Positions 1 through 6,621 of a stretch of 6,776 nucleotides of DNA are shown one piece after another; the stretch's first letter is position 1, and each line of letters opens with the position of its first letter. Source of the DNA: Victivallales bacterium (lineage in GTDB: Bacteria > Verrucomicrobiota > Lentisphaeria > Oligosphaerales > Oligosphaeraceae); assembly GCA_900769285.1 (NCBI GenBank), contig CAAGGB010000303.1:1-6776 (forward strand), written 5' to 3'. The position numbers and the translations under genes were made by a program. The notes beneath the pieces are model-generated. The model was given only the letters and a program-made list of their open reading frames with translations. It made no database searches and was not told the origin of the DNA.

Positions 1-1
1 C

Positions 2-937
2 GCGACGAAGGCGCCCGCGCCCGCCGCCTCCTACACCGCCCCCGCCCCCCTCGCCCTCTACCCCCGCCGCGAGGACGAGCCACACACCATCACCTTCCTC
101 TCCTCCACCGACCTCCGCTCCTGGGACATCACCGGCGAAGTCCAGGGCGACGACAAGGCATTCCTCTACGAATGCCCCGACTGCTTCCAGCTCAAGACAC
201 CTGCCGGAAAAACCTACTGGGTCCTCCTCGCCGCCAACGGCGAATACGCCATCGGACAGTTCGACGGCAAGACCTTCCATCCCGAACACACCCACCTCCG
301 AACCTGCCGCAACGACGTCATGTACGCCGCGCAGACCTTCAACCACCTCCCCGACGACCGACGACTCCTCATCGGCTGGCTCCGGGTCCCCGCGCCCGGC
401 ATGCCCTTCAGCCAGTGCATGTCCATCCCCATCAACCTCTCCCTCGTGGACACCCACCAAGGCCCACGACTCGCCTACTACCCCGCGCCCGAAATCACCA
501 AGCTCGTCAAGACCGGCAGGCACGAGCAGACCCCGCCACAGGCCATCGGACGCATCTTCCAAGCAGGCGATACCATCCCCACCATCCCCTACGAGCCGCC
601 ATCCATCTTCGCGCTCTCCCTCGAAGTCGCGCCCGAAGGCATCTTCGACGTCCAGTTCAACGGCGTCTCACTCGTCTTCAACGCCCCCAAAAGCACCCTC
701 ACCGCCAACGACAAGACCTACCCCTGGCCCATCGAAAACTCTCTCGTCGAACTCACCATCGTCATCGACCGAACGGTCATGGAAATCTTCTCCGAGGACG
801 GACTCAACTACCTCGCCATCCCCGCACGCATCGAACCCGGCACGCCCGTCATCACCGTCCGCGAAGGCGACATCAAGTGCATCCTGACCGTCTCCCGCTC
901 ACTCCAGCCAGCACGGCTTTCCTCGAAACTCGCTTAA
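2..937 (+). CDS. Glycoside hydrolase family 32 (beta-fructosidase type), C-terminal part, 5' truncated by window edge
   Basis: The frame is open from base 2 to the TAA at 935-937, giving 311 residues with no start inside the window; the first ATG in frame (320) lies in the middle of conserved sequence and is not the start. GH32 enzymes hydrolyse terminal beta-fructosyl bonds in sucrose, levan or inulin. Visible family marks are the segment LRSWDITG followed by YECPDCFQL (around fragment residues 40-63), whose Glu57 matches the general acid/base of the EC(P/K)D motif, then MYAAQTFNHLPDDRRLLIGWL-like sequence near residues 107-126. After about residue 195 comes the C-terminal beta-sandwich module with VELTIVIDRTVMEIFSEDG, the usual GH32C signature. 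The nucleophile Asp of the N-terminal NDPNG motif lies outside the window, so activity, signal peptide and exact specificity (invertase, levanase or inulinase) cannot be judged. Family assignment is firm; substrate is not. Confidence 0.88.
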   Translation, partial: ATKAPAPAASYTAPAPLALYPRREDEPHTITFLSSTDLRSWDITGEVQGDDKAFLYECPDCFQLKTPAGKTYWVLLAANGEYAIGQFDGKTFHPEHTHLRTCRNDVMYAAQTFNHLPDDRRLLIGWLRVPAPGMPFSQCMSIPINLSLVDTHQGPRLAYYPAPEITKLVKTGRHEQTPPQAIGRIFQAGDTIPTIPYEPPSIFALSLEVAPEGIFDVQFNGVSLVFNAPKSTLTANDKTYPWPIENSLVELTIVIDRTVMEIFSEDGLNYLAIPARIEPGTPVITVREGDIKCILTVSRSLQPARLSSKLA

Positions 938-941
938 GGAG
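936..941 (+). promoter_or_regulatory. Shine-Dalgarno site overlapping the GH32 stop codon
   Basis: AAGGAG begins inside the TAA stop of the GH32 gene and sits 10 nt before the ATG at 952. It fixes the start of the next gene and suggests translational coupling. It also leaves no room for a riboswitch leader, unlike the S-box-controlled YitJ gene of Bacillus subtilis. Confidence 0.8.
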
Positions 942-951
942 AAATCCCAAC

Positions 952-2781
952 ATGCTTAACGCTGAACTCACGGCGTTCCTCAAACGGCAAATCGTCGTCT
1001 TCGACGGTGCCATGGGCACCGAACTCTACCGCCGACACATCTTCACCAACCGTTGCTACGAGGACATCTGCCGCGCCGACCCCGGACTCGTCTCCGACAT
1101 CCACCTCGCCTACCTCAAGGCCGGCGCCGACGTCATCACCACCAACTCCTACGGCGCAAACTGCCTCGCGCTCGCCCAACACGGACTCGCTCCCAGCACC
1201 GACGACATCAACCGCGCCGCCGCCAGACTCGCCTGCGAGGCCAGAGACTCCCGCAACTGGGGCCGCGACATCCTCGTCGCCGGCTCCGTCGGCCCCATCA
1301 CCAACCCGCGCACCAGCGCCCAGCAGCGCATCTGGGCCTACGTCCAGCAGGCCAAGGCGCTCCTCGAAGGCGGCGCCGACTTCATCATCTTCGAGACCTT
1401 CCCCTCCCTCGACGCCGCCAACGAGGCCCGCGCCACCATGGCCGAACTACCCCCCAACACCGCCTTCGTCATCTCACACTCCATGCCCGACGACGACTTC
1501 GAGACCGCCGTCCGCGCACGACTCGCCTACCCCGCCGAAGACCGTCTCCCCGTCCCCGCCGCCAACGGCTTCAACTGCGGCATCGGCCCGCAGCGTATGC
1601 TCCACATCGTCGAGCAGGCCGTGCGCTTCAGCACCCTCCCCATCATCGTCCAGCCCAACGCCGGCAGCCCCACCTCCGTCGACAACCGGATGCTCTATCT
1701 CTGCGACCCCGAGTACCTCGCCACCTACGCCGTCCGCTACGCCACCCTCGGCGCCAACGCCATCGGCGGCTGCTGCGGCACCACACCCGACCACATCCGC
1801 GAACTCGCCAACTCCGTCAAGCCCATGGGACGCGCCAAGGACACACCGACCATCACCGTCAGCGACCACGCCGACGAGCGCGTCCCCGAAAAGCCCCTCG
1901 CCGAACGCTCGCGCTTCGGCGCCAAGCTCGCCGCGCACGAATGGGTCACCACCGTCGAGATGACCCCGCCGCGCAGTTGGGACCTCTCCAAGACCATCGA
2001 GAAGGCGCGCATCTGCAAGGACGCCGGCATCGACGTCCTCAATCTCCCCGACGGCCCACGCGCCTCACCACGCCTCTCGCCGCTCATCACCGCCATCAAA
2101 ATCCAGGAACAGGCCGGCATCGAGACCGTCCTCCACGTCTGCTGCCGCGACCTCAGCCTCATCGCACTCCAGGCACAGCTCCTCGGCTGTGCCGCCGCCG
2201 GCGTCAATAACCTCCTCTTCATCACCGGCGACCCACCCAAAATCGGCAACTACAGCTTCTCCTCCGGCGTCTTCGACACCGACGCCATCGGACTCGCTAC
2301 ACTCCAGCGGAACCTCAACCAGGGCATCGACGCCGGCGGCGCCAAAATCGCCCCACCCACCGCCGCCTGCTACGGCTGCGGCGCCGACCCCAACGCCCTC
2401 GACTTCGAACGCGAAGTCCGACGCGTCCACGAGAAGGTCGCCGCCGGCGCCGCCTTCATCACCACCCAGCCCGTCTTCGAGGTCAAGGCCTTCGAACGCT
2501 TCATCAACGCCATCCAGGACCTCCATATCCCCGTCATCGCCGGCGTCTGGCCCATGGCATCGCTCCGCAACGCGCTCTTCATGAAGAACGAAGTCCCAGG
2601 CGTCATCGTCCCCGACTGGATCATCGACCGCATGTCACAGGCCAGCGACTCCGCCGGACAGCTCGCCATCGGCATCGACATCGCCCGCCAAACCCTCGCC
2701 GAACTCCGACCCATGGTCGCCGGCGTACAGGTCTCCGCGCCGCTCGGCAACGTCAACACCGCCATCAGCGTCCTCGCCTGA
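952..2781 (+). CDS. Bifunctional homocysteine S-methyltransferase / 5,10-methylenetetrahydrofolate reductase
   Basis: A 609-residue cytoplasmic enzyme with the YitJ-type layout (B. subtilis YitJ is about the same length). Residues 1 to about 295 form the homocysteine S-methyltransferase barrel: FDGAMGTEL near residue 17, FNCG with Cys209, and GGCCGTTP with Cys274 and Cys275. These three cysteines are the expected zinc ligands that bind the homocysteine thiol. Residues from about 322 on form the MetF-like reductase barrel: VEMTPPR with Glu336 (equivalent to catalytic Glu28 of E. coli MetF), HVCCRD, FITGDPP with Asp427, and TTQPVF. The reductase converts methylene-THF to methyl-THF with reduced flavin. 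There is no cobalamin- or folate-binding module as in MetH, so the methyl donor for the first half is open. The frame stays open upstream to 172, but that stretch only shadows GH32; the ribosome binding site at 936-941 supports the start at 952. Probably in an operon with GH32. Confidence 0.93.
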   Translation: MLNAELTAFLKRQIVVFDGAMGTELYRRHIFTNRCYEDICRADPGLVSDIHLAYLKAGADVITTNSYGANCLALAQHGLAPSTDDINRAAARLACEARDSRNWGRDILVAGSVGPITNPRTSAQQRIWAYVQQAKALLEGGADFIIFETFPSLDAANEARATMAELPPNTAFVISHSMPDDDFETAVRARLAYPAEDRLPVPAANGFNCGIGPQRMLHIVEQAVRFSTLPIIVQPNAGSPTSVDNRMLYLCDPEYLATYAVRYATLGANAIGGCCGTTPDHIRELANSVKPMGRAKDTPTITVSDHADERVPEKPLAERSRFGAKLAAHEWVTTVEMTPPRSWDLSKTIEKARICKDAGIDVLNLPDGPRASPRLSPLITAIKIQEQAGIETVLHVCCRDLSLIALQAQLLGCAAAGVNNLLFITGDPPKIGNYSFSSGVFDTDAIGLATLQRNLNQGIDAGGAKIAPPTAACYGCGADPNALDFEREVRRVHEKVAAGAAFITTQPVFEVKAFERFINAIQDLHIPVIAGVWPMASLRNALFMKNEVPGVIVPDWIIDRMSQASDSAGQLAIGIDIARQTLAELRPMVAGVQVSAPLGNVNTAISVLA

Positions 2782-2801
2782 ACACCATCTGCTAAAACTC
2801 C

Positions 2802-2851
2802 GAAACCTGCCTGGCGACGGCAATCCGACGCACCGCCGCCAGGCAGGTTTC
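2802..2851 (+). terminator. Intergenic 15-bp perfect inverted repeat, possible terminator
   Basis: GAAACCTGCCTGGCG (2802-2816) is exactly complementary to CGCCAGGCAGGTTTC (2837-2851). The 20-nt loop can add three more G-C pairs (2818-2820 with 2833-2835) past one A/C mismatch. It lies 20 bases after the methyltransferase/reductase stop and 60 bases before the next start. The GC-rich stem ends in GGTTTC without a real U-tract, so it could be a weak or Rho-assisted terminator, or an mRNA-stabilising hairpin. The rest of the 2782-2911 gap shows no clear promoter or ribosome binding site. Confidence 0.5.
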
Positions 2852-2911
2852 AACCACCTCAGCCACCGCTTTCCTGAACCCGCCAGCAGCGCCCCCATCT
2901 CTCCGCCCCTC

Positions 2912-4633
2912 ATGAACACCACCCACGACAGCACCAGGAACTACTGGGACCAGCTCGCCGACGACTACCAGGAACAGACGCACATCTCCTGCGAGGACGT
3001 CCACTTCGGACCGCTCCTCCCAGGAGACCGAAAGCTCCACCTCCTCCCACAGCCACTCGACGGCCGCGACTGCCTCGAACTCGGCTGCGGCGCCGCCCAA
3101 AACTCCATCGCGCTCACCCGACAGGGCGCACACTGCACCGCCGTCGACCTCTCCGCCAACCAGCTCGCGCACGCCCAGGCACTCGCCGCCCAGCACCACG
3201 TCCAACTCCGACTCCTCCAGGACGACCTCCAGACCTTCGACCCCCACGGCGAGACCTTCGACCTCGTCCACTCCTGCCATGCTCTCGAATTCGCCTCAGA
3301 CCCACGACAGGCACTCGCACACATGGCCACCCTCATCCGACCCGGCGGCACACTCCTCCTCTCCACCGTCCACCCGCTCTCCGCAGGCGAATGGGTCTCC
3401 CTCGAAGACGAGGACGGACTCCTCCTCAAAGACTACTTCAACCCAACCCCCGACGCCCGCGAACTCACCGACGACGCCCACACCCAGGCACAGCCACTCA
3501 CTATCGACGACCTCACCGCCACCCTCATCCGCGCCGGACTCGCCATCACACGCATCGTCGAACAGCCCTGCACCCTCCTCGGCGACGGCTCCGACAACCT
3601 CGACGACATCCCCTACTGGTCCCCCGCCTGGCTCGAGCACGCCTCCGAACTCCAGCGCATCCCCTACACCCTCATCGTCGTCGCCCACCGTCCCGCCATC
3701 CCCGGAACGCCCGCACGACACGAGCCCACCGTCGCCGAACTCGCCGCCAAACGACACGCCATGACCATCCGCGCCAAGGCCAGCCGCGCCGTCCACGACT
3801 TCTTCGACGCCCTCGACTTCACCGAGGTCTTCACCCCCGTCCGCATCCCCGCGCCCGCCCTCGAGGACTACATCGACGCCGAACCCTCCGGCACCCACTG
3901 GCTCCGCACCTCGCCCGAACTCCACATGAAGCGCCTCCTCGCCGCCGGCATGCCACGCATCTACCAGCTCGGCCCATGCTTCCGCATGCACGAGAACGGC
4001 TCCCGGCACCTCCCCGAATTCCAGATGCTCGAGTGGTACCGACGCCAGGACCACTGGCGAACCGTCCTCGCCGACGCACAGCAGCTCCTCCGGCACGTCG
4101 CCCTCGCCGTCAACGGCTCCACCCAGTGCCGCTTCCGCAACGAGACCATCGACTTCGCCCCCGCCTGGGACGAAATCACCGTCGACGACGCCTTCCGCCA
4201 ATGGGCCGGCATCACCCTCGACCAAGCCATCGCCGACGGACGCTTCGAGGAGCTCCTCTGCGAACGCGTCGAACCCCATCTCGGACACGGCCGTCCCACC
4301 GCCCTCACCGAATACCCGCTCGCCTGCAGCGGCCTCTCCCAGCCCATCCCCGGACGCCCCAACCGCGTCGAACGCTGGGAAGTCTACGTCGCCGGCCTGG
4401 AACTCGGCAACGCCTGCTCCGAGCTGGTCGACCCCGACGAGCAGCTCCGACGCTTCCAGGCCACCGCTCAGCTCCGCGCCGCCGACGCCCGCGACGTCTA
4501 TCCCCTCGACGAGCCCTTCATGGACGCCATCCGCTCCGGCATCCCGCCCTCCGCCGGCGTCGCCATCGGCTTCGACCGACTCGTCATGCTCCTCGCCGGA
4601 CTCGACGATATCCACGACGCCGTCTTCGACTAA
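2912..4633 (+). CDS. epmA: Fusion protein: class I SAM-dependent methyltransferase + EpmA/GenX-like EF-P (beta-)lysine ligase
   Basis: One uninterrupted 573-residue frame joins two enzymes. Residues 1 to about 262 are a Rossmann methyltransferase: motif I LELGCG (55-60), acidic Asp79 in AVDLS for the SAM ribose, DD at 104-105, motif IV FDLVHSCHALEF (116-127), then RPGGTLLLSTVHPL. Residues about 275-573 match the class II synthetase core of EpmA (PoxA/GenX), which activates (R)-beta-lysine with ATP and transfers it to a lysine of elongation factor P. Visible marks are TSPELHMKRLLAAG (333-346), motif 2 with Arg358 and Glu361 followed by LPEFQMLEWYR, LELGNACSEL (496-505), and motif 3 GVAIGFDR (549-556). 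The OB-fold anticodon-binding domain of LysRS is absent, and Ala551 aligns with E. coli EpmA Ala298, which separates EpmA from LysRS (Gly). No Shine-Dalgarno is seen before the ATG at 2912, but methyltransferase homology begins almost at once. No EpmB or EF-P gene is in view, so the substrate is inferred from family only. Confidence 0.87.
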   Translation: MNTTHDSTRNYWDQLADDYQEQTHISCEDVHFGPLLPGDRKLHLLPQPLDGRDCLELGCGAAQNSIALTRQGAHCTAVDLSANQLAHAQALAAQHHVQLRLLQDDLQTFDPHGETFDLVHSCHALEFASDPRQALAHMATLIRPGGTLLLSTVHPLSAGEWVSLEDEDGLLLKDYFNPTPDARELTDDAHTQAQPLTIDDLTATLIRAGLAITRIVEQPCTLLGDGSDNLDDIPYWSPAWLEHASELQRIPYTLIVVAHRPAIPGTPARHEPTVAELAAKRHAMTIRAKASRAVHDFFDALDFTEVFTPVRIPAPALEDYIDAEPSGTHWLRTSPELHMKRLLAAGMPRIYQLGPCFRMHENGSRHLPEFQMLEWYRRQDHWRTVLADAQQLLRHVALAVNGSTQCRFRNETIDFAPAWDEITVDDAFRQWAGITLDQAIADGRFEELLCERVEPHLGHGRPTALTEYPLACSGLSQPIPGRPNRVERWEVYVAGLELGNACSELVDPDEQLRRFQATAQLRAADARDVYPLDEPFMDAIRSGIPPSAGVAIGFDRLVMLLAGLDDIHDAVFD

Positions 4634-4646
4634 CTCGACTCAATCG

Positions 4647-4898
4647 AAAAAAGCCTCGCGAAGCGAGGCAAAAGCGACGAGAGTGACGAAGAAAAAGAGC
4701 CTCGCGAAGCGAGGCAAAAGCGACGAGAGTGACGAAGAAAAAAAAGCCTCGCGAAGCGAGGAAAAAGCGACGAGAGTGACGAGAGTGACGAAGAAAAAAA
4801 AGCCGAGCGAAGCGAGGCAAAAGCGACGAGAGTGACGAAGAAAAAAAGCCGAGCGAAGCGAGGCCAAAAAAAGAAAAGAAAGCCTCGCGAAGCGAGGC
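4647..4898. repeat. Tandem array of six GCGAAGC mini-hairpins in a purine-rich intergenic tract
   Basis: The gap between the fusion gene and GH78 (4634-4923) is filled by six copies of a 16-17 nt palindrome at 4653-4669, 4699-4715, 4746-4761, 4802-4818, 4848-4864 and 4882-4898. The common form is GCCTCGCGAAGCGAGGC, a 7-bp stem with a GAA triloop. Copies 4 and 5 read GCCGAGCGAAGCGAGGC, and copy 3 has lost its last C. Copies 1-4 are followed by A's and an 18-nt linker, GCGACGAGAGTGACGAAG (4674, 4720, 4767, 4823); the third linker has an extra 9-bp duplication. Period is 46, 47, 56, 46, then 34. Poly-A runs of 5-8 bases precede copies 1-5 (in copy 2 with an intervening GA), so on the - strand these hairpins are followed by a T-tract like an intrinsic terminator. 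On the + strand no U-tract follows the stems. The array is non-coding; open frames across it are artefacts of the repeat. Confidence 0.93.
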
Positions 4899-4907
4899 AG
4901 AAAACAT

Positions 4908-4913
4908 AAGGAG
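4908..4913 (+). promoter_or_regulatory. Shine-Dalgarno site of the GH78 gene
   Basis: AAGGAG sits 10 nt before the ATG at 4924 in a purine-only context directly after the last hairpin of the array. It supports this start and implies that the array lies in the 5' untranslated region if transcription begins upstream of it. No convincing promoter could be picked out. Confidence 0.8.
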
Positions 4914-4923
4914 AAAGAAGAAA

Positions 4924-6516
4924 ATGCCATTGTATGCGGGGTCGTTACGCGACGACCGAGTAAGGGATTATCTGGCGCCCGTCCGTGTGGTTGCGTCAGA
5001 GGGGATTGCGTGTCCGGCGGCCCTGGTGGGCAAGTTCTGCTATCAGAGCTACACGGGCATTCGCGAGGGGGACTATCAGGTGATGTCGGCCGGCTCCTGG
5101 CTCGTCGTCGACTTCGGGCGTGAGATTGCCGGCGGTGTCCGTCTGACGACGGGCTTCAAGGGCGGACGCGTCCGCATACGCTTCGGCGAGTCGGTCTCCG
5201 AGACGATGCAGACGCCCAACCAGGACCACAGCATCCACGACGTCGAGCTCAATCTCCCCAAGATGGGCACCACCGACTTCGGCTCCACCGGCTTCCGCTT
5301 CGTCCGCGTGGACGCCCTGGACGGCGACCTCCAGCTCCTCGGCCTCAACGCCGTCGCCGTCTACCATGACTACCCGCAGGTCGGCACCTTCCGCTGCAGC
5401 GACGAGCGCGTGAACCGCGTCCGCGACACCGCCGTCTACACCGTCCAGCTCAACATGCAGGACTACATCTACGACGGCGTGAAGCGCGACCGCCTCGTCT
5501 GGCTCGGCGACCTCAACCCCGAAATCCGCGTCATCCTGGCCTCGTTCGACCGCCTTGAGCTCATCCCCAAGTCACTCGACGCCGTCCGCGACCAGACGCC
5601 CCTCCCCGCCTACATGAACACCATCATGACCTACTCCGCCTGGTGGGTCATCAATCAGCGCGACTACTTCCTCCACACCGGCGACCTCGACTACCTCCGC
5701 CAGCAGCGCGACTACCTCCTCGGCCTCCTCGGCCAGTTCCGCCCCTTCGTCTCCGACTCCGGCAAGCTCAACCTCGGCGACACCTGGTGCTTCCTCGACT
5801 GGCCGACCAACGGCAACCGCGACGTCCAGCACGCCGGCGGACAGGGACTCTTCGCCATGATGTTCCAGGCCGCCGAAACTCTCTGCCGCGCCCTCGGCGA
5901 AACCGCCGCCGCCGACAGCGCCCGCGACTGCCACCGCCGACTCCTCGCCTATCAGCCCGACTGCCTCGGCAACAAGACCGCCGCCGCCATGCTCACCCTC
6001 GCCGGCATCCGCGACTGCTCCGATGTCCTCACCGCCAATCCCACCGCCGGCGTCTCCACCTTCTACGGCTACTACATGCTCAAGGCCCAGCCCGTCACCT
6101 CCGCCCTCCGCGTCATCCGCGACTACTGGGGCGCCATGCTCGACTTCGGCGCCACCACCTTCTGGGAGGACTTCGACCTCGACTGGATCCGCAACTCCAA
6201 CCGCATCGACGAACTCCCCATTCCCGGCAAGGACGACCTCCACGCCGACTTCGGCAAGTACTGCTACCTCGGACTCCGCCACAGCCTCTGCCACGGCTGG
6301 GCCGGCGGCCCCGCCGCCTTCCTCGCCGAACGCGTCCTCGGCGTCTCCGTCCTCGAACCCGGCTGCCGCAAAGTCCGCGTCAAGCCCGACCTCGGTGACC
6401 TCGACTTCGCCGAAGGCACCTACCCCACCCCACTCGGCCCCATCGCCATCAGCGCCAAAAAAGGCGCTCAGCCCGACATCCAGGCACCAAACGGCGTCAC
6501 CATCTGCACCGACTGA
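4924..6516 (+). CDS. GH78-type alpha-L-rhamnosidase, compact cytoplasmic form
   Basis: A 530-residue protein resembling GH78 alpha-L-rhamnosidases, inverting enzymes that release terminal alpha-L-rhamnose from plant glycans and glycosides. Residues about 50-155 look like the beta-sandwich module (VVDFGREIAGGVRL, then FRFVRVD). The (alpha/alpha)6 barrel follows: YDGVKRDRLVWLGD (183-196) places Asp184, Asp189 and Asp196 with the spacing of catalytic residues D567, E572 and D579 of Bacillus RhaB. FWEDF with Glu415 is the likely general base region, and LCHGWAGGPAAFL near residues 456-468 is the usual end-of-barrel segment. A short C-terminal beta module closes the protein. There is no signal peptide, so it probably acts on imported oligosaccharides in the cytosol. 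It is shorter than most GH78 proteins, lacking extra N-terminal modules. Its first 60 or so codons use G- and T-ending codons unlike the rest. A related barrel specificity cannot be excluded. Confidence 0.83.
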   Translation: MPLYAGSLRDDRVRDYLAPVRVVASEGIACPAALVGKFCYQSYTGIREGDYQVMSAGSWLVVDFGREIAGGVRLTTGFKGGRVRIRFGESVSETMQTPNQDHSIHDVELNLPKMGTTDFGSTGFRFVRVDALDGDLQLLGLNAVAVYHDYPQVGTFRCSDERVNRVRDTAVYTVQLNMQDYIYDGVKRDRLVWLGDLNPEIRVILASFDRLELIPKSLDAVRDQTPLPAYMNTIMTYSAWWVINQRDYFLHTGDLDYLRQQRDYLLGLLGQFRPFVSDSGKLNLGDTWCFLDWPTNGNRDVQHAGGQGLFAMMFQAAETLCRALGETAAADSARDCHRRLLAYQPDCLGNKTAAAMLTLAGIRDCSDVLTANPTAGVSTFYGYYMLKAQPVTSALRVIRDYWGAMLDFGATTFWEDFDLDWIRNSNRIDELPIPGKDDLHADFGKYCYLGLRHSLCHGWAGGPAAFLAERVLGVSVLEPGCRKVRVKPDLGDLDFAEGTYPTPLGPIAISAKKGAQPDIQAPNGVTICTD

Positions 6517-6554
6517 ACCAGCCACACCACCACACACACGATACAGACATCAGC

Positions 6555-6611
6555 AAGGCGTCCCGGCACCGGCGAACCTCTCTCCGCCAGCGCCAGGACG
6601 CCTTCTTTTTT
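6555..6611 (+). terminator. Intrinsic terminator after the GH78 gene
   Basis: AAGGCGTCC (6555-6563) pairs perfectly with GGACGCCTT (6596-6604), and past one C/A mismatch GGC (6565-6567) pairs with GCC (6592-6594). The stem is followed by C and six T's (6606-6611). It lies about 40 bases after the GH78 stop on the same strand, so it ends that transcript. Confidence 0.87.
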
Positions 6612-6621
6612 CCCCCACCAC

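Noticed and set aside
172..951. N-terminal extension of the homocysteine methyltransferase frame back to an ATG at 172
   Set aside because: The extension is Arg/Pro/His-rich, unlike any domain, and overlaps the clear GH32 frame. The true start at 952 has a good ribosome binding site and begins at the family's conserved N-terminus.
3296..4615. 439-codon open frame on the - strand opposite the fusion gene
   Set aside because: Its Gly/Glu/Val/Asp-rich composition is what C-ending codons give when read antisense; the + strand has recognisable enzyme motifs throughout.
2912..4633. Genuine lysyl-tRNA synthetase
   Set aside because: The anticodon-binding OB-fold is missing and motif 3 carries the EpmA-type Ala (GVAIGFDR) rather than Gly.
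4653..4898. CRISPR array
   Set aside because: The regularly spaced palindromes are separated by identical 18-nt linkers and A-tracts, not unique spacers, and there are no cas genes.
4584..4930. Small - strand open frames (about 100 codons) across the hairpin array
   Set aside because: The peptides merely repeat Ser/Leu/Arg/Phe blocks from the tandem DNA repeat; the repeat explains them and two frames are open at once.
5572..6537. 321-codon open frame on the - strand opposite the GH78 gene
   Set aside because: Same antisense artefact (Gly/Ala/Glu/Val-rich), with no motifs and no start signals.
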